NCBI GenBank assembly: GCA_013115125.1
Contig: JABANN010000015.1
Coordinates: 62,001 to 126,000, forward strand
Reading direction: 5' to 3'
Length of the DNA stretch: 64,000 nucleotides
DNA from: Perkinsus olseni
Taxonomy: Eukaryota; Perkinsozoa; Perkinsida
Shown in pieces: positions 1 to 10,924 of this stretch (positions are counted from its first letter, which is position 1; each line of letters starts with the position of its first letter). The notes under the pieces are model-generated. The model saw only the letters and a list, made by a program, of their open reading frames with translations, had not been told where the DNA came from and ran no database searches. Position numbers and translations under genes: made by a program.

Positions 1-379
1 ACTGATGGCATCGACTGACTAGTCCCTAGCCAGACGATCACGACACACCAATACTACATTTTATTCATTCGCTTATTGGACTCCTTCATGAGCCTCTCCC
101 TCTCAGCCCGTCGCTCCGCTGCTTTCCGCTCCATCCTTGGTACCGCCATTTTCCCTAATCCCGACCCTCCACCATCGCTATCTCCTACCACACCTTACCT
201 ATTTCGAACATCGCAGCCAGCCTGTCCGACGAAGGGTCTCCACTGCCCGTCATCCACTCGTCGCGCTTGGCGGGCTCCTCACTCCTCGACGACTGACTAT
301 CCCTGAGTCCATCCTGAAGACAGGAGAGTCCTCGCGGAGCAGGAGAGCCATCGATCTCCACCTCGCCATCACGTGACTC

Positions 380-704
380 ATGGTTCACGGCTTCCTCCCT
401 CTCATGATGATGGTGATGCCGATGCTTCGACTTCTTCTCCTTCTTCGGCTTCTCCTTCCCGCCGCTGACCTTGACGGCGCCGAACATACAAAGCGGCAGA
501 TTGAGAACGAGCTGTTCGGTAAGTACTTCAAAGTGTGTGCGTGTCAGTTCAAAGTCCAACGCCGGCGCCGGCTTCGTTAGACTTAATTCCGATGCGCTAG
601 CAGTTCAACGATGAAATCTTCGTTGCGCTCCACTTGAAACTCTAAAGTATCAGGGTTCAGAGAAGAAGGGATTGAAGTTCAACGTGGACTACGAAACCCC
701 CTGA
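380..704 (+). CDS. Possible small secreted protein (two exons)
   Basis: Not recognised. From the ATG the frame gives a hydrophobic Leu/Met-rich start of about 28 residues that would serve as a signal peptide, then the polar stretch DLDGAEHTKRQIENELF. A perfect donor GTAAGT follows. Joining it to an acceptor near 671 keeps frame and ends EKKGLKFNVDYETP and stop, about 60 residues in all. A middle exon reading FNDEIFVALHLKL (about 608-646) may also exist. The convergent EDR2-like gene ends about 200 nt downstream, which fits two genes meeting tail to tail. Caution: the hydrophobic start is the complement of a Lys/Glu/His-rich frame on the other strand, so the opposite strand could be the coding one. 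The first 380 nt hold nothing else I can support. Confidence 0.3.
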
Positions 705-899
705 CCTTGAGGAGAGTTCCCACCGCGGCTGAGCCGTCATGAGGGACAACCCCTCAACCGAACGCTGGGCTCGAGCGCCACCACGATGACAGTCCCACCC
801 GGCGAACGAAGAACAGCAAACTCGCGTAACAGAAAAATATCACTCGGGAGAGCAGTCACTGGACAGGAATATGAATTGAGGGGGGGGGACCGTTACGGG

Positions 900-3748
900 T
901 CACGATGAGTCGATCAACTTGGCTTGTTCGATATCGAGATTAGCTATCCGGAAGCAGGCCAGAAGCTGCTCTGGGAGTTCGCTGTCGTCCTCGCCCTCCA
1001 TCACCAAACCCACTTGAGCCTGAAAAAGTGACGCTCATAACGCTCACAGCGCACAGCATCCTACCACGCAGTCCTTCAGTAGCCCGTAGAAGGAGTAGAA
1101 GCTCTTGCGTGCAAGGTAGCACCACTGGCGTATGTCGAAGTCAATCTCGGCCACCTCTCCCTGGCCATCGACGTTCGAGTGCAGCTGCAAGCTTTTGGTC
1201 AGCAACGCCGGTTTGCCGTTGTATCTGCCGCCACGACCGTCTCCATTTGGCCAACATTCTCGGCGAGTCTGACCTGTTTATTATCCCCGGGAGCCCCAAT
1301 TCACTGGCGTTCTCGATCAGCGCTATGATCTTGAGAGCGCTCTCACCCTTCTTGGACACCCCCGTCTTCAACAACCTAAAATGACACGACATCCAGGATT
1401 ACGACGCCTCAGTGAAATCTCTGCTGAGCTCGCTGCGGGTTGGAAGACTGTTACTCGAGCTGGTGCATTCTGATCAGGGTACGCACGACCGCGATGATAC
1501 CAACATCCTACTCAGGTGGGCGCAGTCAGCTCGAGTCGAAGATGGTAGCTCGACGAGATGAGGATTGTCATTCTCTTTCTGCAAGAGCCCCAAGGTGGTG
1601 AACTAGAAGGGGTTGAGTGTGCCACGGGTAATCGAAGGAAGTATGTGTAGTTGAAGGTAGTAAAGGAGCCAGCATATGAGAAACAGGATTCGTGCGCTAC
1701 TATGTAAGAATCCGCAGCGGATTTTCATGAGCTCAAACTGAGCTCCATCAACGAAAGCCAATCTCATCCGTGGACCCCAAACCGCGGTGAAGGTCATAGA
1801 AACAAGCCACTGCTCTCTTCCTAGCTTCACCATGCGAGCTGATCCGAGTGATCCAGTAGGGTGCAAGTCGTCTTTAGTAGTAGAAGGGAAATATTTACTG
1901 GTAAAACCGCAGACACAATCCCCGATTACTCCTACTGGCGAAACAGCTTGATGGCGGCAAGCTTCTCCAAGTTGCCATTGCGGTACTCTTTCAACACTGT
2001 TGGGTTAATAACAAAGTACGACAGCACCGACATGCCCGGGTCGCTAGGGTCGGGGGATCCGAACAGGGGAGGTGCTGCAAACCTGCACGCAGCGCGCTGA
2101 ACTGAGAGTCATCGCATCCCTTGAGAATGCCTTACGGCAGCTGGCAGTTGACCACGAGGAATCGGGGTATGCCAATATCCTTCTCCCACTGGAGACCGTT
2201 GAGTTGATGGTCGCTTCGCCAAAACGGAGGCGCTTCGGAGCCGTGAAGCTCGTCGCCCCGGGCGACCTGAACGGCCACATACGCCGCAAGCGGTACAGTA
2301 CGCGCAATCTAGGAAGCGCGAAACTGGTCAGCGCCAGAACTCAGTTACGCATTGGAACTCACGCACTACACGGCACGAAGCGATAATAGAGTGCTGCAAG
2401 TATCTTAAGAACATTTCTTAACAGCGCTTAACCTCTGCAACAACCACGAGCTAGGGTCTGCTTCTCCGACATGTTGTGTATAATGGCAACATGTGAGAAT
2501 TGAAGCGCAATCAGAACTGTACAGTGAACAAACAGAGGCACTCGTGAACTGGCTGGACGTTCAGCCCTAATAGAGCCTGTTCGAGCTGCCCTACAGGCTG
2601 GTAGTGAATTCTATCTAGTCCTCACCTTCTGGAATACGCTGAGTTGAGCTACTTTCCGAAGCACCATGTCGGACCTCACAACGTCCACTCCGAGACACTC
2701 ATAGATGGGGTACCTGGTCACAGAGGAATCCCAGGCGCCCGAGTAGTAGCGCCGGCAATCATCACCTGCTAGGCAGCTTGAGCCCCGTCTTTGCATACCC
2801 TTTCTGGCGGACCTTGAAGCACGTAGCGTTGCCCTGTGTCCAGTAGCACGCCTTAGGCGCCTCTTGAGGGCCAAATGGCACCGTACCTAGACAAGTGCTA
2901 CAATGACAAAAATTTTGAAGATGGAGCCCGGCTCACCAAATGGAGCCCAACCCAGCATCTCGGGCGGCGGCCATGGTGTGTATCTAACAAAGAGCGGATG
3001 GTACGAGCAGACCGCCCGACATCGATCCCCAGCTCCTACTTGTATCGTTCTCGACAAAGCTCGTAGTCGTCAGCCGTGAGCTCGCTGTCCGACAAATGGC
3101 TACCGCTTCTCCTCCTGCTGCTTCCGTTCATGTCACCACCATCGTCTGCTAGAAAATGGCTGGAGAAGATGAAACTCGTCCTACATGTTTTCCCAGATTT
3201 GATAATGATGCCATGGACTTCCACTCGGACGTCCCGCCACCACAGCCGAAGTCCTGAGCAGACTACCGCCCTCCATCCGAAAAATTCCCACGAGGGCCCC
3301 TCGTACGCGACATCGCCACGACGCTAAGAGAGATGTAGCTCAGCAATCTAAGGAGGCCGGGAAAACGCGTTGTTCGATGGCCCAGTTGTGAGGACTGAGA
3401 CAAGGCGGGATGGAAATCACGCACGATTGGGTCCACAGGTACCTCTGGTCGGTGATTCGATCCCGCCAGCAGGGCCATGACAGAGGACAGCATATCGAGG
3501 GCAATAGAGACGGACAGGAGGACCAGTGGAACCACCGGGGGCAATCGGGCCAGGGCGAGTCGTGACCAACGAGCAAGCAAGGACAACGCTCCCCGCCGCC
3601 GCCGTCTGTCGCGAGACATCTCAAAACAATCACTCTTGAAGACACATGGCACGAACTCCCAGGCAGCCCTCCACTCAACGCAAGCCACAGTACACGCCAG
3701 AAACAGTCGGAAACGCAGTGCATCATGAATTAACCACAAGCGTGGCAT
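900..3748 (-). CDS. EDR2_C (DUF1336) domain protein with N-terminal membrane segments
   Basis: Likely a membrane-associated lipid-binding-type protein of the EDR2 C-terminal domain family, known from plant EDR2 and found widely in protists. Exons read in order: an N-terminal frame with hydrophobic stretches (PPVVPLVLLSVSIALDML); GSHLSDSELTADDYELC; the family opening CYWTQGNATCFKVRQKGYAK followed by YPIYECLGVDVVRSD; GIPRFLVVNCQLPDPGMSVL; LKIIALIENASE; GKPALLTKSLQLHSN; EVAEIDFDIRQWCYLARKSF; and the family's closing ELPEQLLACFRIANLD. These occur in the order expected of EDR2_C, and several introns join in frame, for example CTGCC to CGACCC, and the intron between LLKDCV and AQVGLV. I take the ATG at the far end as start because the frame is open to it, but the link between the membrane part and the domain is inferred. 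Substrate lipid unknown. Confidence 0.68.
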
Positions 3749-4307
3749 GTAACAGTAGCGTCAACTTCTCTTCTTCGCGAGTGTCCTCGACTTCTCCAGA
3801 CAGTCCGTGATACGCTCTCGCAGGCGTTTGACTCTCGTGACCTCCTGGACCCCAGCACGCCGATCACGAGAAGCAACTCGTAGTCTGAAAAAGGCAAACT
3901 GTTTCCTTCTAAAGGATCATAGGCTCCTTACCTAAAGGTTCTCTCATCCGTTATCAACCGGGGCACTTGCGTGGTGAGGTAAATGGGAATGACCCCGGCG
4001 CTCCGCAGCTTCTTCGACCCCAGTACAGACCTACAACAACCGAGAAATTCCCATGGCCGCTCCGAATTCGTCGATAGTCGTAAATTCTCGCTTTTACAAG
4101 AGTTTAAGCCATTGAAAGAGCGCCTTTATGAGGCCGGTTGGATGGCCTACCGAATGTAGTGCGTTGGGATGTCAACAGCATAGCCTCGACGCGTGAGAGC
4201 AATGCGTCCGAGAGGGGACATGCGCTTCTCCGGCCGAGACGGCAGTTTCCCCGTCGACGAGTCCACTGGTTCCGTGAGAGGCTCCAACAGACCGTGGCCT
4301 GAGACTA

Positions 4308-4785
4308 TCATGACCACGGTGGGAAGCAGAAGAACCTTCTAGGCGGAGCGACGCGAGCACGACCGGTAGGTTTACTTGCCGCCTCCTTTATAGCTTCCGA
4401 TACCAGCTTAGCCGCCCTGTCTTTGCTCGGCACCTTCTTCAGGTATGGGTCCAGGAGGAGAATCTGAGCGCCCCAGGCTCAAAGCCGATAGTCGACATAA
4501 CGCGGTCTCCCGCCTGGTAGAGTAAACGTCTATTCATTGCCGACGCACTCGCGAAGCATATAGCCCGTGCTCAGGGAACGCTTTCGAGGGACATGTCATC
4601 CTACCGGAGAGTAGCCCTTCCGTCCGCTGAGTAAACTAGGACGGGACCGAGCCGATGGAGGGCTTTGCCGCAGCGCCACCAAGTGGAGTGCCGCCGCCAG
4701 GTTCTGAACGGCTGCTGCAGACTGGGTGATGTCAGGATCGTCCACGCCGTACAACAGCCTGAGCTGATCATATCCTAAAATATCA
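4308..4785 (-). CDS. Unassigned coding segment between EDR2-like gene and helicase
   Basis: Two stretches read as protein on the minus strand: YDQLRLLYGVDDPDITQSAA followed by a helical, Ala/Leu-rich run, and further on LLLDPYLKKVPSKDRAAKLV ending in a basic tail and a stop. They are either 3' exons of the helicase immediately upstream or a separate short gene. I could not find a splice from the helicase end that keeps frame: the obvious donor there leaves a stop after the join. The roughly 550 nt between this stop and the EDR2-like start hold no recognisable gene. Confidence 0.33.
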
Positions 4786-4798
4786 TCCGGTGCTCAGC

Positions 4799-7361
4799 CT
4801 ACGAGTTGGCTGTCTTCCAGGCCTCAGCGTCGGTGCTGCCATCCTCGCTCTGCTCTTGCATCGCCTCCAGAATCCCCTTCACCATCGCCCTCACCTGCGC
4901 GCCGTGAAAATCAGAGTCTCTCCCGAGCGAAGCGATCGGCTACTTTTTCAATCTTGATGTCCTTATCGGTGGGCACCTGGGCCGGTAGCATACCCCACTG
5001 GGCTGCTATCCTCGGCGGCGGCAGCAGTGCCCGACCCGATGTCAGGAACATGATAGATTTGCACCTTCGGAAGGAGCAAAGGGTCATACCCCCCTCCACT
5101 ACCTGACGAGTTCTCACTTATCATCTCCCGCACGAGAGACCCTCTTCACCGTTTCAGGCCGTATCCGCCCAACCCGATGGATGTAGCTCGCAGTGGTCTT
5201 CGGTGCTCCATAGTGGATGACCAAGCCTATGCCTGAAGCAAGCAGTTTCGAAGCGGCCAGACTAGAACGACGCACCGGAGATGTCTAGGCCCCTCGCAGC
5301 GATATCAGTTGTTATTAGCACCACCGGACCGTAGTCAGCAAGAGCCGTCCGAAAGGAATCCATCTAAAAAGGCGGAGCGATGCAGCCTACCGAGGCATAG
5401 AGTAAGGACCCACCACTTCCTTGCGTTGCGCAGGCGACATGTCCGCGTGCAGGGCCATCATGCGACCCGGGGCGCAGACATTTCTGAGCTGCGGGTCATC
5501 CGCTAGAATACAGACTTCCGTTTTCTCGCGACAGTAGATCAGCACCTCAGATCGCATGAACAGGTTAAAGTCGCAAATGTAGCATAAAAGTTCCTCACCT
5601 TGTTGGCGACTTGGATATCGGTCGATGCCCCTGGTCGTAGCTTCTCTATGGCCCAAGTAAGCTGGCGGACCCGTCGCTCCGCGTTCGAGGACAAGCGGGC
5701 AAACAGGTGACTAACTTCTCGCAAAGCATAAACAACCTCTGAATAATAGGAGTCTTCACTGCTCCGAGGCAGACACCCAAAGCCTTCTCCTACGGGCCTC
5801 CATCTCCTCAGTTGCGTTCAAAATGTGGTACTCAGGCGACAGCTCCCTCAGCCGGTCCTTCATCCAGGCGTCAAAGGTGGCCGATGCATAAACCATTTGC
5901 GCCTGGGACGGGAGCCTGCCGAGCCGTCGTGATCGCCACCCGCCCACCTGCCGTCCTCGAGCCAGTTCCCTCACCAAGTCGAGGACAACTTCGCTGGTCA
6001 GCAGGACGTCAGCCTCGTCCAGCACGATGCACGGCGATAGAGGCCTCGGCTTCTTCTGGAGCCCCTCAGCCAGAGAGCGAGAAGCTCTCTCGTCTCCACT
6101 CGCCTTCGAGATCGGACTCGCAATAATTTCGGGGCGCGCGACAGGCTTGGTCAACGATAGCGCCCTGATCACATAGGAGCAATGGGCCGACTTGCTAATC
6201 GATCAGCCTCGGTTCGGAGGGCCCCGCAGGAAACCCTCAAGACTCTGGCTATGGTCGCTTCCCCAGCTCACCCATGGTCCGCGAGCCACTTGAGTCTCCC
6301 AGGAGTGCCCACCACTACGTCCGCTCCGTGACTGAGTGCCTGATAAGGCCAACTACTAACAACTGTCTAGAGGGCTCTATCCGTGGTTAATAGCATATTC
6401 AAGGCTCTGTGCAACACGGTCTGTTCTCTAGCATGACAAAGGCAAGCCAGCCCAGTACCATAACATGTGAGTCGCGGACGTCCCTTCCAGTTCCCCCAGC
6501 GCATAGCTGCACGGCCATCCACGGCGGGCAGTACTTTTTAACCTATCATGCCGCGGTGAGGCAGACTGTGGCTCCTAGCAATACCTCGGTGTGAGCTTGC
6601 TCGGCGAGCTCTCTGGTAGGGACCACTACCACGAGCAGAGGGCTTCCCTTCCCTGCCGACCGGACTACTGTCTTCTGCTGGTCCGATCGCACTGCTCTGA
6701 GGTGAATGCATCCTTAACTCCGGACAGAAGTACGGGTACCGACCGTCCCTCTTTATCCCTTCTAATACTGAGGCCCTCCGACACCCGCACTATGCGGTCT
6801 ATGACAGGCAGCAGGTAAGCCAGCGTCTTGCCTGACAACCAGGGTAAGAATAAGATTCTCCCGGCGTGCTCGGAGAGCGTGATGGGGCGCATCGTCATCC
6901 GCTAGGGGCCCCTCTACCTGTCCCTGGTGGCGAGACCATAGAGACATGATTCTGATCCTCCCCGCCAATGGCCGTGTACGACATCCGCTGTATTGGAGTT
7001 GGTAGCTGACCGGAACAACAGGAGCCATCCGGCCGGTATTTTTTCTCGAAGTGAACCCTACAGGAAGGTCCTTCAACTTTGTCCGACTCTTCCCTCTGGT
7101 CCCCGCCTCGAGGAACCATATCCCTAGCTTGCTCAGCAGGCTGCTGGACTGCACCAGATCGCCAAACGTCGTCCGTTCTCTCCTTGGGGACACCGCTTGC
7201 GGACCGCTGGCGCAATCCTCACTCGAGACCTCCTTCTCCTGCCGATGGCGCGGTCTGCTACTCCTGCGAGCCGTCGCCGTTGCAGCACCGACGAGATGGC
7301 GCGACGAGACGAAAAGAAGTCCCCTTGGCGAGGGTATCCGAGCATGGAGGGAGGCGAGCAT
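4799..7361 (-). CDS. DEAD-box ATP-dependent RNA helicase, possibly organellar
   Basis: ATP-dependent RNA helicase of superfamily 2. All core motifs can be read across the exons in the right order: upstream Phe region TTFGDLVQSSSLLSKL; Q-motif LPTPIQ; motif I SPPGTGKT, completed by a splice of GGGACAG to GCAAGACG; Ia VVVPTRELAE; Ib VVVGTPGRLKWLAD; II CIVLDEADVLL; III YASAT; IV VLIYCREKTEV; V TDIAARGLDI; VI YIHRVGR. DEAD is intact (DEAD, not DEAH). The ATG chosen opens an Arg/Ser/Ala-rich, acid-free leader (MLASLHARIPSPRGLLFVSS) that looks like a mitochondrial transit peptide; an organellar site is therefore inferred. After motif VI there is an insertion before RAG. The last exon reads QVRAMVKGILEAMQEQ and stops at TAG; further 3' exons are possible. 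Confidence 0.85.
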
Positions 7362-7497
7362 CCATCTGACCTCAAAGTCTACTACAGCGGTAAGTCTCTC
7401 CTCACCAGCCAACACAAAGCACCCATCCACTAACAGCAAGGTCCAATGGTCAAATGTCACATGACAGCGTCTGGTGTTGGAGGCTAGGACAGTGCCG

Positions 7498-9334
7498 TCA
7501 TCGGACCACTGTGTCCTCCGGCGTTATGCCGTTCTCGGCCAGAGCCATGGTGAGCCTGCCCAACTTGTAGGGGACTCCAACCTCCTGAGCATAAGCATGA
7601 TGGACGGAGCACTGTTGAGACTTACTTCTCTTGTCTTTATCAGAGGAATGCGCTCTTCTAAATTCCCAAGTGGGGTCAAGTCGTAGAGGACGCACCTGTA
7701 TTAAGCACGTCTCGAAACAGCCACTCGGAATGTCCTCCAGGGAAGTAGAGGTCCTCCGCCCGGGGCTGCGGCTACCTCCGAAAAGCAACAGTAGTCATCG
7801 CCAAGAGCAGCCTGCCTTCCTCTGTGTCGGGTAGGAATGCCTCCAACAGGAAATCTGCCAATCACACGGCTCACCGAAACCCTAACCCATCCTCCACAAA
7901 ATGCCTACCACGGCTTTTGGTCTTCAGCTCTATTCGCATGACTATAACACCAGTTTCCGGGCCGTGAGGGTCCCCGGGGGACGGAGTCTCGGTCGTCCAG
8001 GAAAGAAGGCCTGTCTTAGGCTGCGAGCCGGTGGCGACGAAACCCTGCCGAAGAAAAAGTGGAAATAAGGGACGCTTCGGATACCGTACTCTCTTCTGCC
8101 CATACGGCAGCTCACACCGAGGGCAGTCCCGACGACCCTTCTCACCGAACCATCGGCTCAGGCACAACCTACTCATGAGGAGTATGGCTACGCAGGACGC
8201 CAAGAAGTCGGAGCCAACCTGTGGAATTTGTGATGGCAGAGGTTCAATTCAAGACAATCGTCGGCCTCCTCCAAGTCCTTCTCGCAGACGCGGCAATTGA
8301 TATCATCTACGCTGTACGGTGCGTCGGGGTCCCCCTCGTGGGCCTCTCGGGCACTGCGGACGAATTGTGCGAACCCCCTGGGCCTGAGCATGGAGAGGCT
8401 CGGTAACGAGGCCCCGATGGAAAGGCCACTCACCTGATGGTCACGTCTTCTACCTCCACTTGAGGGAGGCTGTCCTGGCTCGTCTGTGGCATGAGGTCTA
8501 GGCAGTCCGGTAACCTAACTACTCCGAAAGTACCTAAGGCAGTTCCGCAATCCAACTGAAGACCGAACAAGACGGCCAGTACTATGAGGGACGCTAACGA
8601 CTGGGTTCTTGGCACCCTCCCGCATACTCGCTGACTCCGCAGCTGCTGTAGGCGTGAGTCGGTTGGCTTCCAGCCAGCGGATTAGACCTGCGCAGACCCC
8701 AAATCGGTGGAGGCCGTTGGATGAACCAAACCAGCCGCAAAGACGTCGCGTGCGATTTCAGCGGTGGCACTGCTCCGCAAGCTCGAAGCCGTTGTCGCTC
8801 GACTTCCAAGGTTCAGTCCACTCACCATGAGGATCCAGATGTTCCTCCTCGAGTGCCCGTAACAACGGGTTCTCAATGACGTTTCCCTTGGGCGATGAAC
8901 TCGGGAGGCCATAGAGTGCCTCCCGAGCAGTCGGAGCCGGCGAGAAGCCGACGTACACCTTGGACGAGAGCCATAACGGTGCAGTACAAACCTACGCCCA
9001 CTCCCACCTGTCGGGAATGTCCAGTCCCTTCGCTGACTTGACGACACCCTCCCGCTTCACACTGGTTGAACCCCTCCAAGCGGTACTTCCGACCTCCAAC
9101 CCTGAGGGCCACATGCTCTTCATCAAAACAGACCTCGAAGATCACGGCTCACCGGAAAATGACCGTCGATGGCCGCCGGTCTCTGGGCAGAAGGTACTGC
9201 TTCCGCAGTTCTTTCTGAACGCGTTCGTCATAGGCCACTTTGCCTTGTGAGGTTTTGTAGGAGAAAAAGGGAACTCTGAGCTGACCCTCGCCCTCCGGCG
9301 CCGAGGTGACCAGAGAGTCCTGAGAATGCAGCAT
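7498..9334 (-). CDS. RING-H2 zinc finger protein (probable E3 ubiquitin ligase)
   Basis: A complete C3H2C3 RING-H2 finger is built by one splice: exon end CRVC..C..CHHKFH joins through a 50-nt intron to LCLSRWFGEKGRRDCPRC. The spacing (C-x2-C, C-x-H-x2-H-x2-C, C-x2-C) matches RING-H2, which recruits an E2 and marks the protein as a likely ubiquitin ligase. Upstream exons read PLWLSSKVYVGFSPAPTARE, NVIENPLLRALEEEHLDPHG and, nearer the start, RVPFFSYKTSQGKVAYDE; downstream exons read GVIVMRIELKTKSR, DFLLEAFLPDTEEGRLLLAM and KLGRLTMALAENGITPEDTV before a stop. I do not recognise these flanking parts. The ATG is the first in the most 5' coding-like frame; upstream exons cannot be excluded. The 3' end lies about 140 nt before the helicase start on the same strand. 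Confidence 0.6.
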
Positions 9335-9613
9335 CTCGTGCCTTCCCCTCCGCCGAGTGGTACCAAAGAGTGGCGTGGCTTAGCGAAGGAGGTCTCAGGC
9401 GTTGTGGGCTGGCTTCGGGGCCCCAAGCGAATCTTGGATAGCAGAACCCGAGCTCGGGAAAACACCGAGCTGGATGTACCTACACAGTATCTGTATTCCG
9501 ACGCAGAGCTGCACAACCGTACAGGTCTCGAGGAGTGTGCGGTACGGAGTAAGTTTCAAACTGTCAACCTAGGACGTGCCAAAGATACCAAATAACGCAT
9601 ACGTGTATTAAAT

Positions 9614-9704
9614 TACGCCGTACTTCAAGTACGGCGTACTAGTACGGTACTGGGGAACCGCTGCGACGGGTAGTATGGGTACGGAGCCCTACTCGTACTA
9701 CCCG
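9614..9704. repeat. Palindrome cluster (two hairpins, GTAC-rich)
   Basis: Two perfect inverted repeats lie close together. The first has 12-nt arms TACGCCGTACTT with a 1-nt loop (9614-9638). The second has 9-nt arms CGGGTAGTA separated by 20 nt (9667-9704). The short palindrome AGTACGGTACT lies between them. The stretch separates the RING-H2 gene from the next minus-strand gene and holds no coding signal I can support. It could be a small hairpin element or a processing/termination structure. Confidence 0.6.
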
Positions 9705-9719
9705 TACTCTCGCCCACCT

Positions 9720-10830
9720 TTATTCCGAGGCCGAACGACAGTGGCCCACCAGGGTCGAACAAGACTCATGCCCCTCTAGATTACGTTTGAGGCCAGTATT
9801 GAGAAAGGGGATGGCCTTCGGTCCCTCTGGAGTCCCGAAAGTGGAGCAGTCGATGTTATCGACAACCACGATCTCCTCCGGGGGGGCAGCAACTTTGCTC
9901 AGCCCATCAGCCAGCTTTGGGGTGATGCATCTCACTGGGCGAGAGCGCAGAGAGTGCACGTTCAATTGAACCTGGAACAGAGCAACGGACAGGTTGGTTG
10001 AAATGAAGCACCTCCGGCGGGACCCGAACCCACGACCACGGGCTTAAGAAGCACGCGCTCTACCGATGCTACATAAAACACGAATTTCTAGACTAGTAGA
10101 GCCTCCTCGGTCTACAGTAAAGCTAGTACTACCGTGCCGCATCCCATCAGCTTTGAAGATTCCCTCAACAAACTACTGTCCACAAGCTGGAAGTTGTCCA
10201 TGATGTATACATTGGATGAAGTAGAGAAGAAGAATCGCCTTGGAATCGGACGAAGCTGATGAAGTGCCCGAAGCTCCTCTTGCTGTGTCTCCTCGAACTC
10301 TCTCCACTCCCCATCATCTCCGAAGTACTCAAACCTGCAAATACTGAGTGCCGCTACGAATCACGGATTGCAAGATCGGCGGAGCGAAGCGGAATCTCGG
10401 CACCCTCCTACAACCACGGTATTACCTCGTGTCCGCTGAGGGGGGATCAGTCACCTTCGGCAAACCCTCGACCGCTCCGCTCGACCCGTCAGTTGGGACG
10501 GCGCCGTGGGCCTGTTATCAGATCGATCAACCGCCACCAGAGAGCTCGTCTCTGACTGGAGCCTACATGTGCCTGCTCTGATTCAGTTTTTTCTTCGACC
10601 CCTACGCCTCCCAGTCTGGGCCCAACACGGACGTGACGGCAAAAGCCGGTACGCAGATTCCTCTGCACGGCCAGGCCGAATCTGCCAGCAGCGCGGTTCC
10701 GTGAGCAGCACTTCGATGACCCTACTCGATCCTGTCGAAGGACTCGATCACGTAGAGGCTCGCATTGTGCTGGAACTGCAGCTGCTTGCGTCTGCTCCTG
10801 CAGTATACTATCTCTCGTAGTCCTGTGGAG
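9720..10830 (-). CDS. Unassigned protein, weakly WWE-like segment
   Basis: Not firmly recognised. Three coding-like exons follow on the minus strand: IVYCRSRRKQLQFQHNASL; then after a TTTGCAG acceptor FEYFGDDGEWREFEETQQEE and FFFSTSSNVYIMDNFQLVDS; then VAAPPEEIVVVDNIDCSTF and GPKAIPFLNTGLKRNL. The pattern F.YF.DDGEWREFE, followed by a segment ending in YIMDNFQLVDSS, recalls a WWE domain (aromatic-acidic start, then Y.VDF.NM). WWE domains occur in ubiquitin and ADP-ribosylation proteins; here the resemblance is by eye only. Start and stop are uncertain. A degenerate tRNA-like stretch lies between the second and third exons, in a putative intron. Confidence 0.35.
10012..10078 (-). other. Degenerate tRNA-Lys-like sequence
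   Basis: Read on the minus strand this resembles a tRNA-Lys(CUU): D-arm-like ATCGGTAGAGC, anticodon loop TTCTTAA, and a T-arm GTGGGTTCGGGTCCCGC. The acceptor arm does not pair, the D-loop is short and the anticodon stem has a mismatch, so I take it as a pseudogene or tRNA-derived element rather than a working tRNA. Confidence 0.5.
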
Positions 10831-10924
10831 AACACCGCGTATACCCTCTCGCGAGCTAATATGGACTCTAAGTGGCCCCTAGACCGAGCATTCCCAGGAT
10901 AATCCTACACCACAGGTGAAGGAT

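Noticed and set aside
185-559. Minus-strand frame with Lys/Glu and His runs (124 codons)
   Set aside because: It has no supported upstream exon; the plus strand has a better donor and a matching 3' exon. Kept only as an alternative.
3340-3726. 128-codon minus frame rich in Trp and Cys
   Set aside because: Shadow of the overlapping membrane-segment frame that starts at the ATG ending at 3748.
6762-7460. 232-codon open frame on minus strand
   Set aside because: It runs through helicase exons and introns; only its part from 7361 to about 7110 carries the helicase N-terminus, the rest is the wrong frame.
9142-9200. Ultra-short 19-nt intron in the RING-H2 gene
   Set aside because: GT..AG ends 19 nt apart would fit the frame, but all proved introns here are 35 nt or longer; a longer intron is more likely.
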